Below, one piece after another: positions 45,504 to 53,499 of a stretch of 64,000 nt of DNA. The number at the start of each line of letters is the position of its first letter. Position 1 is the stretch's first letter. This DNA is from Chryseobacterium sp. Bi04. GTDB lineage: Bacteria > Bacteroidota > Bacteroidia > Flavobacteriales > Weeksellaceae. The position numbers and the translations under genes were made by a program. A model generated the notes under the pieces. It saw only the letters and a list, made by a program, of their open reading frames with translations. It was not told where the DNA came from and made no database searches. The stretch lies in assembly GCF_918698085.1 (NCBI RefSeq), contig NZ_CAKKLP010000004.1, positions 124,001 through 188,000 of the forward strand, given 5' to 3'.

Positions 45504-46550
45504 TTAATTGACCTTTATATCATCAAACAACTGGTTAACTACTTTTTCTAAAATTTCTCCTGTTTCATTAAAGCTGGTGTTGGTCAATATGGATATTCCT
45601 ATATTTTGTTTAGGATAAATCACAAACCAATTCTGCATTCCGTAGATCCCTCCGTGATGTCTGTATAGTAATTGATTACCATTTTCTATGATGTACCAAT
45701 GATAACCTTCCCAAAAATCAGCACCTTCTTTGTATAGTTTTTGATGAGATTCGTTGACAATAGGATTGGATGGGTCAAGCTGCAGTTTCATATATTTCAC
45801 CAAATCCGTAGTGGTAGAGTGCAATCCTGAAATTCCACCCCATAAAGTTCTTTTAAAATTAGGCATTAACACGTTTTTATCGTTATAGCCTTTTACCAAT
45901 CTTGTTCTGTCATTTTCACTGAGTGTAAACTTGGTTTGATTCATATTATTGGGTTTCAACACAAATTCACTGACCAGTTCCTCATAAGATTTTTGATACA
46001 CTTTTTCAAGGATATAGGCTGTCAACTCCGGAGCTGTGTTTGAATAGGAATAGATTTGTCCGGGTTTCGTTTCAATGTTGATGAGTTTTAATCCTTCAAA
46101 AAAGGCTTTTTTATTTTCGCTTTTTATCGGGAAATTAGGAAATCCACTGGTATGGGTGATGAGGTGTTTGATTCTTATAGGCTCACCTCTAAACTCTAAA
46201 TTGGGATAAGGTTCGTTAAGATAGATTCTGATATCATCCTCTACATTTATTTTCTGATCAAGTACAGCTTTAGCGGCTATATACCCCGTAAAGGTTTTAG
46301 TGACAGAAGCTAATTCATAAAGGGTAGAATCGTTGGGTTTGTTTCCTTTTCCAATAGTTAATTCTCCAAAATGTTTTATGGTGGATTTTCCATCTTTAAG
46401 CACTGCAATGGAAACAGAATGAAATCTTTTGTCCTCTAATAACTGAAGTGCATTTTTGATAATTGCATTTTCAATATTTTGTGTATGGGTTGGCTGAACA
46501 CTTTTACACCCAAGTACGGCAAAAAATAAAATAAGGGTTGCATATTTCAT
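45504..46550 (-). CDS. Serine hydrolase lipoprotein (beta-lactamase / PBP fold)
   Basis: A 348-residue lipoprotein with signal MKYATLILFFAVLGC. The active-site SxxK is S82-V-T-K85 (ELASVTKTF), the second motif is YSYSNTAPE (YSN), and the C-terminal HHGGIYG serves as the KTG-like element. It belongs to the class C-like group of esterases, aminopeptidases and PBPs; a true beta-lactamase is possible but not shown. It follows the AraC gene at 46707 and has a palindrome plus a shared element upstream. It should be anchored in the periplasm or at the outer membrane. Confidence 0.88.
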   Translation of the reverse strand: MKYATLILFFAVLGCKSVQPTHTQNIENAIIKNALQLLEDKRFHSVSIAVLKDGKSTIKHFGELTIGKGNKPNDSTLYELASVTKTFTGYIAAKAVLDQKINVEDDIRIYLNEPYPNLEFRGEPIRIKHLITHTSGFPNFPIKSENKKAFFEGLKLINIETKPGQIYSYSNTAPELTAYILEKVYQKSYEELVSEFVLKPNNMNQTKFTLSENDRTRLVKGYNDKNVLMPNFKRTLWGGISGLHSTTTDLVKYMKLQLDPSNPIVNESHQKLYKEGADFWEGYHWYIIENGNQLLYRHHGGIYGMQNWFVIYPKQNIGISILTNTSFNETGEILEKVVNQLFDDIKVN

Positions 46551-46585
46551 GGACAGAATTTTAATTTGATATTCATAATCTGATG

Positions 46586-46593
46586 CAAATATG
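46586..46593 (-). promoter_or_regulatory. Candidate -7 box of the serine hydrolase gene at 45504
   Basis: On the minus strand this reads CATATTTG, one base off TAnnTTTG, 36 bases before the start at 46550. It is separated by 36 bases from the shared element at 46630-46642, nearly the same as in the other hydrolase gene. Confidence 0.45.
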
Positions 46594-46629
46594 CTGTAGA
46601 GAATCTTGAAAAAAGTCCGTATAAAAAAG

Positions 46630-46660
46630 TCGGACTCATTTTAATCAAATAAAATGAGTC
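46630..46660 (-). promoter_or_regulatory. Shared element and palindrome upstream of hydrolase 45504
   Basis: TCGGACTCATTTT (46630-46642) matches 12 of 13 bases of the element at 49594-49606, and both have a run of A before them. Here GACTCATTTTA also forms a perfect 11-base inverted repeat with TAAAATGAGTC (46650-46660). It lies between the AraC stop and the hydrolase start, so it is a good candidate for the AraC-type binding site. Confidence 0.6.
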
Positions 46661-46706
46661 TGATTATCTGCAATCCGGAGTTTGAGTATTTACAATCGAT
46701 TAGTTA

Positions 46707-47831
46707 TCAATTGTTTCTGTATGCTGTTGGCGTTTGGTTCGTATATTTTTTAAAAGAGGTATGAAAAGAAGATTTTGAATTAAACCCCACTTCATATAAA
46801 ATTTCTAGCACCGTATATTCTTTTTTCGTGGGATCTTTCAGAAGGGTCATTGCTTTTTTAACGCGGTATTCATTCACAAAATCAAAAAAATGCTGATTGA
46901 GGTGATGGTTAATTAATACAGACAACTCACGAACGGGAATGTTCAGCTGATCCGCCAATTCCTGAATCGTTAATGAAGGCTCTAAAAAAGGTTCTTTTTC
47001 AACCATGAAATTTTTAAGCTGTTCGATCTGAATATTTTTTGTTTCGTCAGTTTTATTTTCAGTTTCAAAAGTTTCAGCAAAATTTTTTGTCGGTTGTAAG
47101 GTAGAATCAATTCTGCGAAAAAGCTCAGGATAATGTAATGCCTTTAATATAAACCAGCAGGCAGTCAATAAAAACACGGTTCCCGCAACAATATTCAACC
47201 ATATAAATAGATCTCTATGTTGGGTGTATCTTACGATGTTTTTTAAAATAATACATACATGGATAATTAAGAAAATCACGGCAAGCTGAGACAGCCATTG
47301 GTATAACAAAGTGTTGGGGTTGGTATAATTTTCGAGGTAAATCTTCTTGTATTTTTTAAGGACAAGGAATATACCGACGATATAAAAGAAAAACTGCAGC
47401 TCTCCGATGAGTTGATAAAAAAACATTTCAGGGGAATGCCACATCACTTTAAAGAAATCTTCTTTAGCAGCACCTTCTGCCAGATAAAGCCGTGGAACTA
47501 AAATTAAATTGGCGGCAATGAAAGGAATAAGATGCAGTAAGTGCTTTCTTTTTAAGGTGAAATCAGCATAACAAACGGCATTTACGTACAGATAGAAAAG
47601 CGGCATTACCAATAAGTAAGCAGATATTTTGAAAGCTTTCAGATTATAACTATCCACAAAAAGGTGCATGAAAAGTCCGCTGATATCAATGGCATTAATG
47701 ATAAGGAACGCCGCAAATAATCTGTTTTCCAGTTTTCTTTCTGTTTTTACCGTTAACAAAAATACGGCAAGCAGCAGTGATACAAAAACGGCTATCGCAG
47801 CAATAACTTCCAGAAAACTTAGTTTGTCCAT
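46707..47831 (-). CDS. Membrane-anchored AraC regulator (7TM type), copy 2
   Basis: A 374-residue protein. About seven membrane segments in the first 240 residues (for example VIAAIAVFVSLLLAVFLLTV and LLHLIPFIAANLILVPRLYL) are followed by a linker and the AraC domain (IQELADQLNIPVRELSVLIN; LEILYEVGFNSKSSFHTSFK). It is clearly related to 49624 throughout (shared 'KKIYLENYTNPN', 'HFFDFVNEYRVKKAM'). It precedes the serine hydrolase at 45504. I infer a membrane signal receptor that activates that gene. Confidence 0.88.
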   Translation of the reverse strand: MDKLSFLEVIAAIAVFVSLLLAVFLLTVKTERKLENRLFAAFLIINAIDISGLFMHLFVDSYNLKAFKISAYLLVMPLFYLYVNAVCYADFTLKRKHLLHLIPFIAANLILVPRLYLAEGAAKEDFFKVMWHSPEMFFYQLIGELQFFFYIVGIFLVLKKYKKIYLENYTNPNTLLYQWLSQLAVIFLIIHVCIILKNIVRYTQHRDLFIWLNIVAGTVFLLTACWFILKALHYPELFRRIDSTLQPTKNFAETFETENKTDETKNIQIEQLKNFMVEKEPFLEPSLTIQELADQLNIPVRELSVLINHHLNQHFFDFVNEYRVKKAMTLLKDPTKKEYTVLEILYEVGFNSKSSFHTSFKKYTNQTPTAYRNN

Positions 47832-48013
47832 GTAATCTTTTTGTAAAAATAGGGTATAAGTAATCTATTTTAGAAATTTTTATAGATCTTTTAAAAATAG
47901 TTTCAGTGGATCTACAGATAAACTTGTAGTGGGCATAAAAAAGAGACAACCCATAAATAGTTGTCTCCTTAAGTGATTTAACGCATGTTTATACAAACAC
48001 TTTTGTCGTTGAT

Positions 48014-49417
48014 TTACTTTTTAGTGGGCAAAAGTTGATTGATTTTTAAAATCATTTCCTTTGCATTGTTATTGGCTGGGTCTAACTCTAATGATTTCTG
48101 ATAATCATCCTTTGATAATTGATATTCTTTTTTATTGAAATAAGCTTCCCCACGGCTGTCATAAACATTGGCTGATTGAGGAAACACAGAAACATTAAGA
48201 CTGAAAATTTTAATAGCTGAATCTACATTTCCACCTCTTAACAGTTCATATCCTAATTTATTCAGTTCACTTGGGTTTTCAAAACTATATTCTTTTTCAG
48301 AATTTTCTTTGAGTAAATCGTAAGTTGCTATAGCTTTATTGATGTCGATGAAAGATTCTTTTCTTATAGCTTGATAAATAGATTTTTTAGGAATTTCATA
48401 CTCTTTTCCCAGCATTAAGTTGTGAATAATATGCCCCAGATCCCAAGCTCTATTGAGGTTATTGGACAATAGAATGATCGTAATGTTATTTTTAAAATCG
48501 TTTAAAAAAATGGATTCAAATTTATATGATACACCATTGTGTCTTTGTAGGTCTTCTTTTTCAAAGTATCTGCCAAGTGATCCGCCTTCGTCTTTTGCGT
48601 ATGGATTATTCAACAAAGTCTGAAAGGATTTTTTGGATATTAAACGATTAGAATTCATTGCATGAAGCCATTTGTACAGATCATTGCTGTCTACCCAAAG
48701 CCAGCCGCTTATAAATTCCAATTCCGGGCATCGGACATTATCCATATCATAACAAGAGGTTCTGTTTTTATAACCCAATTCTGGATCGAATACTGAATTG
48801 GTCATTTTCAACGGTTTAATTATATTTTTAGTGACAAATTCCTGATAGGACATTCCGGTTACCTTTTCAATGATTCTTCTTTGCAAAAACACATTGCTAT
48901 TGTCATAGCTGTAACTGGTCCCGGGTTCAAATAACAAGGTATCATTATTTCTCAGAATCTTCCAGGCCTCTTCATCATTTTTCGGAATTATGAGTTTGTT
49001 TTCGATTTTAGGAATACCGCTGGCATAATTAATAAGGTGTCTTATGGTAACTTTTTCTGACCATTTCGGCAGTCCCAAATTAAATTTAGATATATGGTCA
49101 TCAAGATTAAGGAGACCTCGTTCCATTAGAATCATGATGGAGACCGCATTAAATTCCTTTGCAATAGAGCCTGGGTTAAATATTGACTGATCAGTTAAAA
49201 GGGATTGTTTCGTTTCATCGGTAAAGCCAAATGATTTTTGATAGATGATTTTATTATTTTTAGCGATAAGGACGTTTCCATTAAATAAACCTCTTTCATA
49301 GGATTTTGTCATTAAAGAATCAATTTGATTCCTGACGATTTGACTGTTTTTCTCAATTTTTTGAGAGTATATAGGTATTGAAAAAAGAAAAAGAAAGGTT
49401 ACAATTATATTTTTCAT
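48014..49417 (-). CDS. Exported serine hydrolase with C-terminal TPR
   Basis: A 467-residue protein: signal MKNIIVTFLFLFSIPIYSQ, then a beta-lactamase/PBP-type domain with SxxK at S84-I-A-K87 (NPGSIAKEFN) and the second motif SYDNSNVF (YDN). After the hydrolase domain (to about residue 335), the last 110 residues form TPR helices (NSEKEYSFENPSELNKLGYE, SANVYDSRGEAYFNKKEYQL). This combination is frequent in Bacteroidota. It follows the AraC gene at 49624 and has a TAnnTTTG box and a shared element upstream. Confidence 0.88.
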   Translation of the reverse strand: MKNIIVTFLFLFSIPIYSQKIEKNSQIVRNQIDSLMTKSYERGLFNGNVLIAKNNKIIYQKSFGFTDETKQSLLTDQSIFNPGSIAKEFNAVSIMILMERGLLNLDDHISKFNLGLPKWSEKVTIRHLINYASGIPKIENKLIIPKNDEEAWKILRNNDTLLFEPGTSYSYDNSNVFLQRRIIEKVTGMSYQEFVTKNIIKPLKMTNSVFDPELGYKNRTSCYDMDNVRCPELEFISGWLWVDSNDLYKWLHAMNSNRLISKKSFQTLLNNPYAKDEGGSLGRYFEKEDLQRHNGVSYKFESIFLNDFKNNITIILLSNNLNRAWDLGHIIHNLMLGKEYEIPKKSIYQAIRKESFIDINKAIATYDLLKENSEKEYSFENPSELNKLGYELLRGGNVDSAIKIFSLNVSVFPQSANVYDSRGEAYFNKKEYQLSKDDYQKSLELDPANNNAKEMILKINQLLPTKK

Positions 49418-49548
49418 TAGTAATTTTTTGAATTTGATTTTATGCTATTCTTTTGATAAACTTGAGTACAACAATTTTCTTGATGGGTGAACCAAAGCTG
49501 CAGAAAACTTTTTGATAGTAATTCATTTTATTTTTAATTATTTTGCTG

Positions 49549-49556
49549 CAAAAATA
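49549..49556 (-). promoter_or_regulatory. -7 promoter box of the serine hydrolase gene at 48014
   Basis: On the minus strand this reads TATTTTTG, a perfect TAnnTTTG box, 132 bases before the ATG at 49417. There is no good -33 TTG, which fits a promoter that needs an activator. The shared element lies 37 bases upstream. Confidence 0.6.
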
Positions 49557-49593
49557 CGCCAGAGCACGTTAATATGCGACCGATTAAAAAAAA

Positions 49594-49606
49594 TCGAACT
49601 CATTTT
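49594..49606 (-). promoter_or_regulatory. Shared element upstream of hydrolase 48014
   Basis: TCGAACTCATTTT, preceded by eight A, matches the element at 46630-46642 at 12 of 13 bases and has the same distance to the -7 box (37 against 36 bases). On the minus strand both read AAAATGAGTYCGA followed by T runs. It is a likely activator site for the AraC protein encoded next to it. Confidence 0.65.
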
Positions 49607-49623
49607 CCGGAAAAAATCGGATT

Positions 49624-50760
49624 TTACAAAGCTTGTTTTTTAAAATCTGTTGGCGTTTTTCCCGTATATTTTTTGAAAGAAGTATTAAACGAAGATTTGG
49701 AATTAAAGCCAACCTGGTACAAAATTTCCAAAACAGTCAGTTCTTTTTGAGAAGGATCTTTCAGGATCTGCATTGCTTTTTCAATTCTATATTCATTCAC
49801 GAAATCGAAAAAGTGTTTATCCATATACAGGTTAATCAGAGTAGATAAATCTTTTACGGGAATTTTTACCTGCTCAGATAAGTCCTGAATAGTTAATGAC
49901 GAATCCAGGTAAGGTTCTTCTTCCACCATAAAATCTTTTAAAAATTGGATTTCCTTATTTTTTTCCTCAACTGTTAAAGGGTTGGTTTTCTGTTTCGGAA
50001 TAACTTCTTTAATAGGTTTCAGGTCGGAATTCACTCCCCTGAAAAATTCAGGTTTGGTTAACGCAACAAATAGATACCAGCAGGTGCAGAATAAAAACGC
50101 AAACCCATCAAGGGTTACAATCCAGGCCCGGATCTCGCCCATCCCAAAGATAAAAGTAACCAGCCATCTTATAAGGACTATAAAATGTAAAATGTAATAT
50201 AGAATTGTTATTTTATAAAGTGCATTTAGGATAGACATATCCGGATTTGTATAATTCTCGAGATAGATGGTTTTAGATTTTTTAATCACCAAAAATGAAG
50301 CAATAAAATAAACCTGAAATAGAACTTCGAAAAGGATATGAAAAAACTGCATGATAGGTGATTCGCTTAAAGCATTGATGAAACTCACTTTCGAAGCTCT
50401 GTCTTCAAAATAAATCCCATACGCCATATACAAATTGAACGCAATAAACGGAATGGTGTGCCATAAATGTTTCGGTTTTAATCGAAAGTTGGAAAAACAA
50501 ACGGACAATACATAGAGATAAAACGATGCCGGAACCAAATAGTTAATACTCCAGCGAAACGCCTCGAGATTGATGAAATTAACCGGGAAATCACGCATCA
50601 GAAATTTTAATGCATCTACAGCATTTGTAAAAAGAAAGAAAGCGAGAAGGCGATTTCTTAATTTATATTTTGTTTTAACAGTAAACAAAAATAAGGCAAG
50701 AAACAGCACCAAAAATATCCCTATAAGCGCTGCTACTTCCAAAAAGCTGTATTTGTCCAT
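49624..50760 (-). CDS. Membrane-anchored AraC regulator (7TM type), copy 1
   Basis: A 378-residue protein, homologous over its length to the one at 46707 (MDKYSFLEVAALIGIFLVLF against MDKLSFLEVIAAIAVFVSLL). It has about seven membrane segments, then a linker and an AraC domain (LTIQDLSEQVKIPVKDLSTL; LEILYQVGFNSKSSFNTSFK). It stands 206 bases before the serine hydrolase gene at 48014, which it probably controls through the element at 49594. What the membrane part senses is not known. Confidence 0.88.
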   Translation of the reverse strand: MDKYSFLEVAALIGIFLVLFLALFLFTVKTKYKLRNRLLAFFLFTNAVDALKFLMRDFPVNFINLEAFRWSINYLVPASFYLYVLSVCFSNFRLKPKHLWHTIPFIAFNLYMAYGIYFEDRASKVSFINALSESPIMQFFHILFEVLFQVYFIASFLVIKKSKTIYLENYTNPDMSILNALYKITILYYILHFIVLIRWLVTFIFGMGEIRAWIVTLDGFAFLFCTCWYLFVALTKPEFFRGVNSDLKPIKEVIPKQKTNPLTVEEKNKEIQFLKDFMVEEEPYLDSSLTIQDLSEQVKIPVKDLSTLINLYMDKHFFDFVNEYRIEKAMQILKDPSQKELTVLEILYQVGFNSKSSFNTSFKKYTGKTPTDFKKQAL

Positions 50761-50947
50761 GGATTTTTAAAGTAGGTGCAATTTAATATTTAAATAGGAA
50801 AGCCTAAAGAAGTATAGATGATTTTATCCAAATGCTAAATGGAGATAATAGTTCTGAAGAAGGGAGGGCGTAAAACCGTAGAGTGGAGCTGGTGAAAAAA
50901 TAATGTAAATCCTGCAAGGATAGAATTGTAGGTTGTTTGTTTAAACA
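50761..50947 (+). ncRNA. Possible small RNA ahead of an orphan terminator
   Basis: No rightward gene precedes the terminator at 50948, yet it is a clear rightward one. The 190 bases before it have no supported coding frame and contain a small hairpin (ATCCTGCAAGGAT). A short untranslated RNA is possible, but there is no promoter call and no family match. Low confidence. Confidence 0.2.
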
Positions 50948-50976
50948 AATCCCAACGAAAAAAGCTGGGATTTTTT
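50948..50976 (+). terminator. Orphan rightward terminator
   Basis: AATCCCA (50948-50954) pairs with TGGGATT (50966-50972), followed by TTTT. There is no rightward gene upstream within 7 kb. Confidence 0.6.
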
Positions 50977-50990
50977 GTTTTGATTTTTGC

Positions 50991-51042
50991 TGCATTGAGC
51001 TGGTAAATAAGATCATTTCCTTTAAACTTATTTTAAAGCCAG
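50991..51042 (+). repeat. Dispersed intergenic repeat, copy A
   Basis: TGCATTGAGCTGGTAAATAA, then GATCATTTCCTTTAAACTTA and AAAGCCAG. It matches copies at 52349-52422 and 53232-53290 in the same orientation over their common part. Confidence 0.65.
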
Positions 51043-51087
51043 AACATTTCGGAGGGCTGGGCTTTTCTTTTAATTCATATCTTCTAC

Positions 51088-51411
51088 TTACGAATTAGAA
51101 TTTATTTTTTGCTCTAACAAATTAGATATAACATGCTGGATATTATCTATGTCTTTAGTACTCTTAAGATCAATTAATAGATTGATTTGATCTTCAAATG
51201 TCATTTTCTCGGCCATTAATTTCATTTCTATAAATGCATGTATAATTGCTGTTCCTATCTCCATTATAAGTAAGTTAGCAATGTAATTTATGAGGTCTAC
51301 TGAAGATTGTATGTTTGAGTTTTTAAGTTCAGTAAAAGCTTTTATATAATATTCTGGATTTCCCAGGTCGTTTACCGATTTATGAATTTCATCTACATTT
51401 ACATTTTGCAA
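51088..51411 (-). CDS. Hypothetical protein, possibly a fragment
   Basis: A 107-residue all-helical protein of no known family. It starts at TTG 51411; there is no in-frame ATG, while the frame stays open for a further 20 codons upstream with protein-like sequence (IASKLGTTENNKNFI), up to a TAA near 51476. It could be the 3' remnant of a longer gene, or use an unusual start. Helical content is high (IQSSVDLINYIANLLIMEIG). It reads toward the AraC gene block but is separate from it. Confidence 0.45.
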   Translation of the reverse strand: MQNVNVDEIHKSVNDLGNPEYYIKAFTELKNSNIQSSVDLINYIANLLIMEIGTAIIHAFIEMKLMAEKMTFEDQINLLIDLKSTKDIDNIQHVISNLLEQKINSNS

Positions 51412-51615
51412 GATGAAGTTTTTATTATTTTCTGTTGTTCCTAATTTTGAGGCAATATTTTTTTTTATTTCAGTTTATATTGTAATCCATAAGTCTGGTA
51501 CGAGATTTTAGTGCCTGTTTTTTGAGCGTCCATTGTATAGAATTTTGCCTTCTATTTAATACCATAATTTTTCTATATTTAGAACAAGTATATAAATATA
51601 ATATAAAAAAAGACA

Positions 51616-52287
51616 ATGCCAATAAACCAAATACCTCCGGACGGAGGCCTCTTATATAAAGAAACAGATATGGCTCAGTTTTTCCCTGAGCCATTCAATG
51701 CAGTAACTGCTGTATTATTTTTAGCCATAGCTATTTTTTGGACCCTTAAAATGAAGGGTAATTTTAAAGAATATCCTTTTTTAACCTACTGCTTAGTTTT
51801 ATTATATATTGGTGCCATAGGGGGAACTGTTTACCATTCATTCAGACAATGGCCGGTATTTATTATGATGGACTGGATGCCCATTATGTTGCTCTGTTTA
51901 TCTGCCGGATTTTATTTTGTAGCTCAGAGTACCAGATGGTACTATGCTGTTGTAATGGTTCTGGGATATCTGGTACTTATGTTGGGTTTAAGAAACTGGA
52001 TTTTAATTAATAACACTTCTCTTTTTATCAACCTAAATTATGCAATCATGGCCTCATTTGTACTTTTCTCGGTATTGAGGTATTTGATGTATACCCAATG
52101 GAAAGCCGGTAAATGGGTAGGCTTTGCTTTATTGTCGTTTGTTCTTGCCCTGACCTTCCGTATAGCCGACAAATGGGAATGGCTGAGTTTCGGAACCCAC
52201 TTTTTATGGCATACCTTTGGGGCGGCAGCAACATTTTGCATGCTTAATTATATCTATCTTACGCGGAATACAATTAGAAAAACATAA
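51616..52287 (+). CDS. CREST / alkaline-ceramidase-like membrane hydrolase
   Basis: A 223-residue protein with seven membrane segments. Residues spread as in the CREST superfamily of membrane metal-dependent hydrolases: GGTVYHSFRQW (His and Ser in the first motif), IMMDWMP (Asp) and THFLWHTFGAA (two His, spaced HxxxxH-like, near the C-terminus). The same arrangement occurs in ceramidases and PAQR/Per1-like proteins. I infer a lipid amide hydrolase of the inner membrane; Bacteroidota make sphingolipids or ceramide-like lipids, but a substrate is not shown. It is a single rightward gene. Confidence 0.7.
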   Translation: MPINQIPPDGGLLYKETDMAQFFPEPFNAVTAVLFLAIAIFWTLKMKGNFKEYPFLTYCLVLLYIGAIGGTVYHSFRQWPVFIMMDWMPIMLLCLSAGFYFVAQSTRWYYAVVMVLGYLVLMLGLRNWILINNTSLFINLNYAIMASFVLFSVLRYLMYTQWKAGKWVGFALLSFVLALTFRIADKWEWLSFGTHFLWHTFGAAATFCMLNYIYLTRNTIRKT

Positions 52288-52348
52288 GTGGTTTTTATAT
52301 TTTCCTTGGAATTCTAATTTATTAGCAGCAAAAATCGTGTTGCTTTTT

Positions 52349-52422
52349 CCTCTGCTGCGTAGAGTTTCCCGTCTTTGAGCTATTGATTAAGATCATTTCT
52401 TTTAAACTTGTTCCAAAGTCAG
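52349..52422 (+). repeat. Dispersed intergenic repeat, copy B
   Basis: CCTCTGCTGCGTAGAGTTTC through CTTTGAGCTATTGATTAAGA to CCAAAGTCAGG. It shares the first part with copy C (53232) and the second with copy A (50991). Confidence 0.65.
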
Positions 52423-52544
52423 GAGATTTAGGAGAACGTGATTCCAGACGCATAGGGGAACTTATCTTTTTATTATTCCCTAATGTATGATATAAAATAT
52501 TTATTTTTCGTATTATTGCAGCGTATTAAAAACTATATATAACT

Positions 52545-53093
52545 ATGAAAAAACTATTTTTTGCATCAGTCTGTGCATTAACATTATTATCATGCGGAAG
52601 AGAGGAATCTGAGATCCAAGCCGAAAATCAAAAAACAATTGCGTCCTTACAATCAAAAAAAGAGGATAGTTCTTTAAAGGATATATTTGACCAGAACTAT
52701 ATTTATAGATACTATAGCAATTCACTAATGAAACATTATTATGGCTCCCAAACCGGTCCGATTGGTCAGTATAATTGGTCCAATGAAGGGTTGGCATTTA
52801 AAACCTCAAAGGCTCCTACTACTTTGTATGGTTTAGCATTATATGTGAATCCAAATAATCTAGATATGGTAATAGCTGTAAGCATTCACGATAGAACTTA
52901 CTTAGAGGCATCAGGTTATGTATTAAGAGAAGAATTAGGCTGGCCTGCACAACCAGGAGCACCCGGAACCTTTCCTGTTTACAGGTATTACAGATCTTCA
53001 AAAAATGGTCATTTCTACACAAAAAATCTTGCTGAACTTGGTACTGGTGGAAATGGGTGGACTTATGAAGGAATTACCTTTCATTCATATTAA
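52545..53093 (+). CDS. Lipoprotein with DUF5648-like repeats
   Basis: A 182-residue lipoprotein (MKKLFFASVCALTLLSC). The mature part has two related halves: 'IYRYYSNSLMKHYYGSQTGP' with 'YNWSNEGLAF' and 'VYRYYRSSKNGHFYTKNLAE' with 'NGWTYEGITF'. The 'vYRyyxxxxxxHFYTxxxxE...gWxxEGi' pattern is that of the DUF5648 family, usually found in secreted glycosidases and surface proteins. The function is not known, but it may bind carbohydrate or the cell surface. A terminator follows at 53119. Confidence 0.75.
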   Translation: MKKLFFASVCALTLLSCGREESEIQAENQKTIASLQSKKEDSSLKDIFDQNYIYRYYSNSLMKHYYGSQTGPIGQYNWSNEGLAFKTSKAPTTLYGLALYVNPNNLDMVIAVSIHDRTYLEASGYVLREELGWPAQPGAPGTFPVYRYYRSSKNGHFYTKNLAELGTGGNGWTYEGITFHSY

Positions 53094-53118
53094 AAAAATA
53101 TATTGTTAGAGTATATGT

Positions 53119-53144
53119 CCCCGGAGAGATCCGGGGATTTTTTT
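53119..53144 (+). terminator. Terminator of the DUF5648-like lipoprotein gene
   Basis: CCCCGGA (53119-53125) pairs with TCCGGGG (53130-53136), a GAGA loop, then seven T. Confidence 0.9.
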
Positions 53145-53145
53145 C

Positions 53146-53191
53146 ATACATTAGATAGTCGATTACTCGAATAATCGACTATCTAATGTAT
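53146..53191. repeat. Perfect 20-bp inverted repeat
   Basis: ATACATTAGATAGTCGATTA (53146-53165) and its exact reverse complement at 53172-53191 with a 6-base loop CTCGAA. It directly follows the terminator of the lipoprotein gene. No transposase gene or dif-like partner is seen. Confidence 0.85.
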
Positions 53192-53231
53192 TCAGCCTCT
53201 TTCGGGAGCTTTTTATATGTGAATGAAGATT

Positions 53232-53290
53232 TCCTCTCTGCCACGCAAAGGCTTCCCGACTTTGAGCTAGTAAATAAGATCATTTCCTTG
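53232..53290 (+). repeat. Dispersed intergenic repeat, copy C
   Basis: CCTCTCTGCCACGCAAAGGC, TTCCCGACTTTGAGCTAG and TAAATAAGATCATTTCCTTG; matches copies A and B. Confidence 0.65.
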
Positions 53291-53472
53291 CCCACTTACA
53301 ATAAAGCGGAATTAGTAATGAAACTTTGCGTTTAATTTTTGTAATCGATCAAAAAAAGCTGAGAATAATTTAAATCTTTATTGCCATATAAGCTCAACCA
53401 ATAGAAACTCTTTAATGCGAAAATCAAATCAAATAATCAAAAAATAGCATTTTTTCGCATTATTTAACACGC
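53291..53472. other. Leader region of the acetyltransferase operon
   Basis: AT-rich, no gene seen. It ends in the -7 box at 53473. Confidence 0.4.
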
Positions 53473-53480
53473 TAATTTTG
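53473..53480 (+). promoter_or_regulatory. -7 promoter box of the GNAT operon
   Basis: TAATTTTG, a perfect TAnnTTTG box, lies 20 bases before the TTG start at 53500. A -33 element is weak (TTTTTTCG). The closeness implies a very short leader and supports the TTG at 53500. Confidence 0.5.
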
Positions 53481-53499
53481 CTGCAATAAATTGATTGAG

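Noticed and set aside
53146..53191. The 20-bp inverted repeat as a chromosome dimer resolution (dif) site
   Set aside because: dif sites have short, imperfect arms of about 11 bases with a 6-base centre; this one has 20 perfect pairs and does not show the XerC/XerD pattern.
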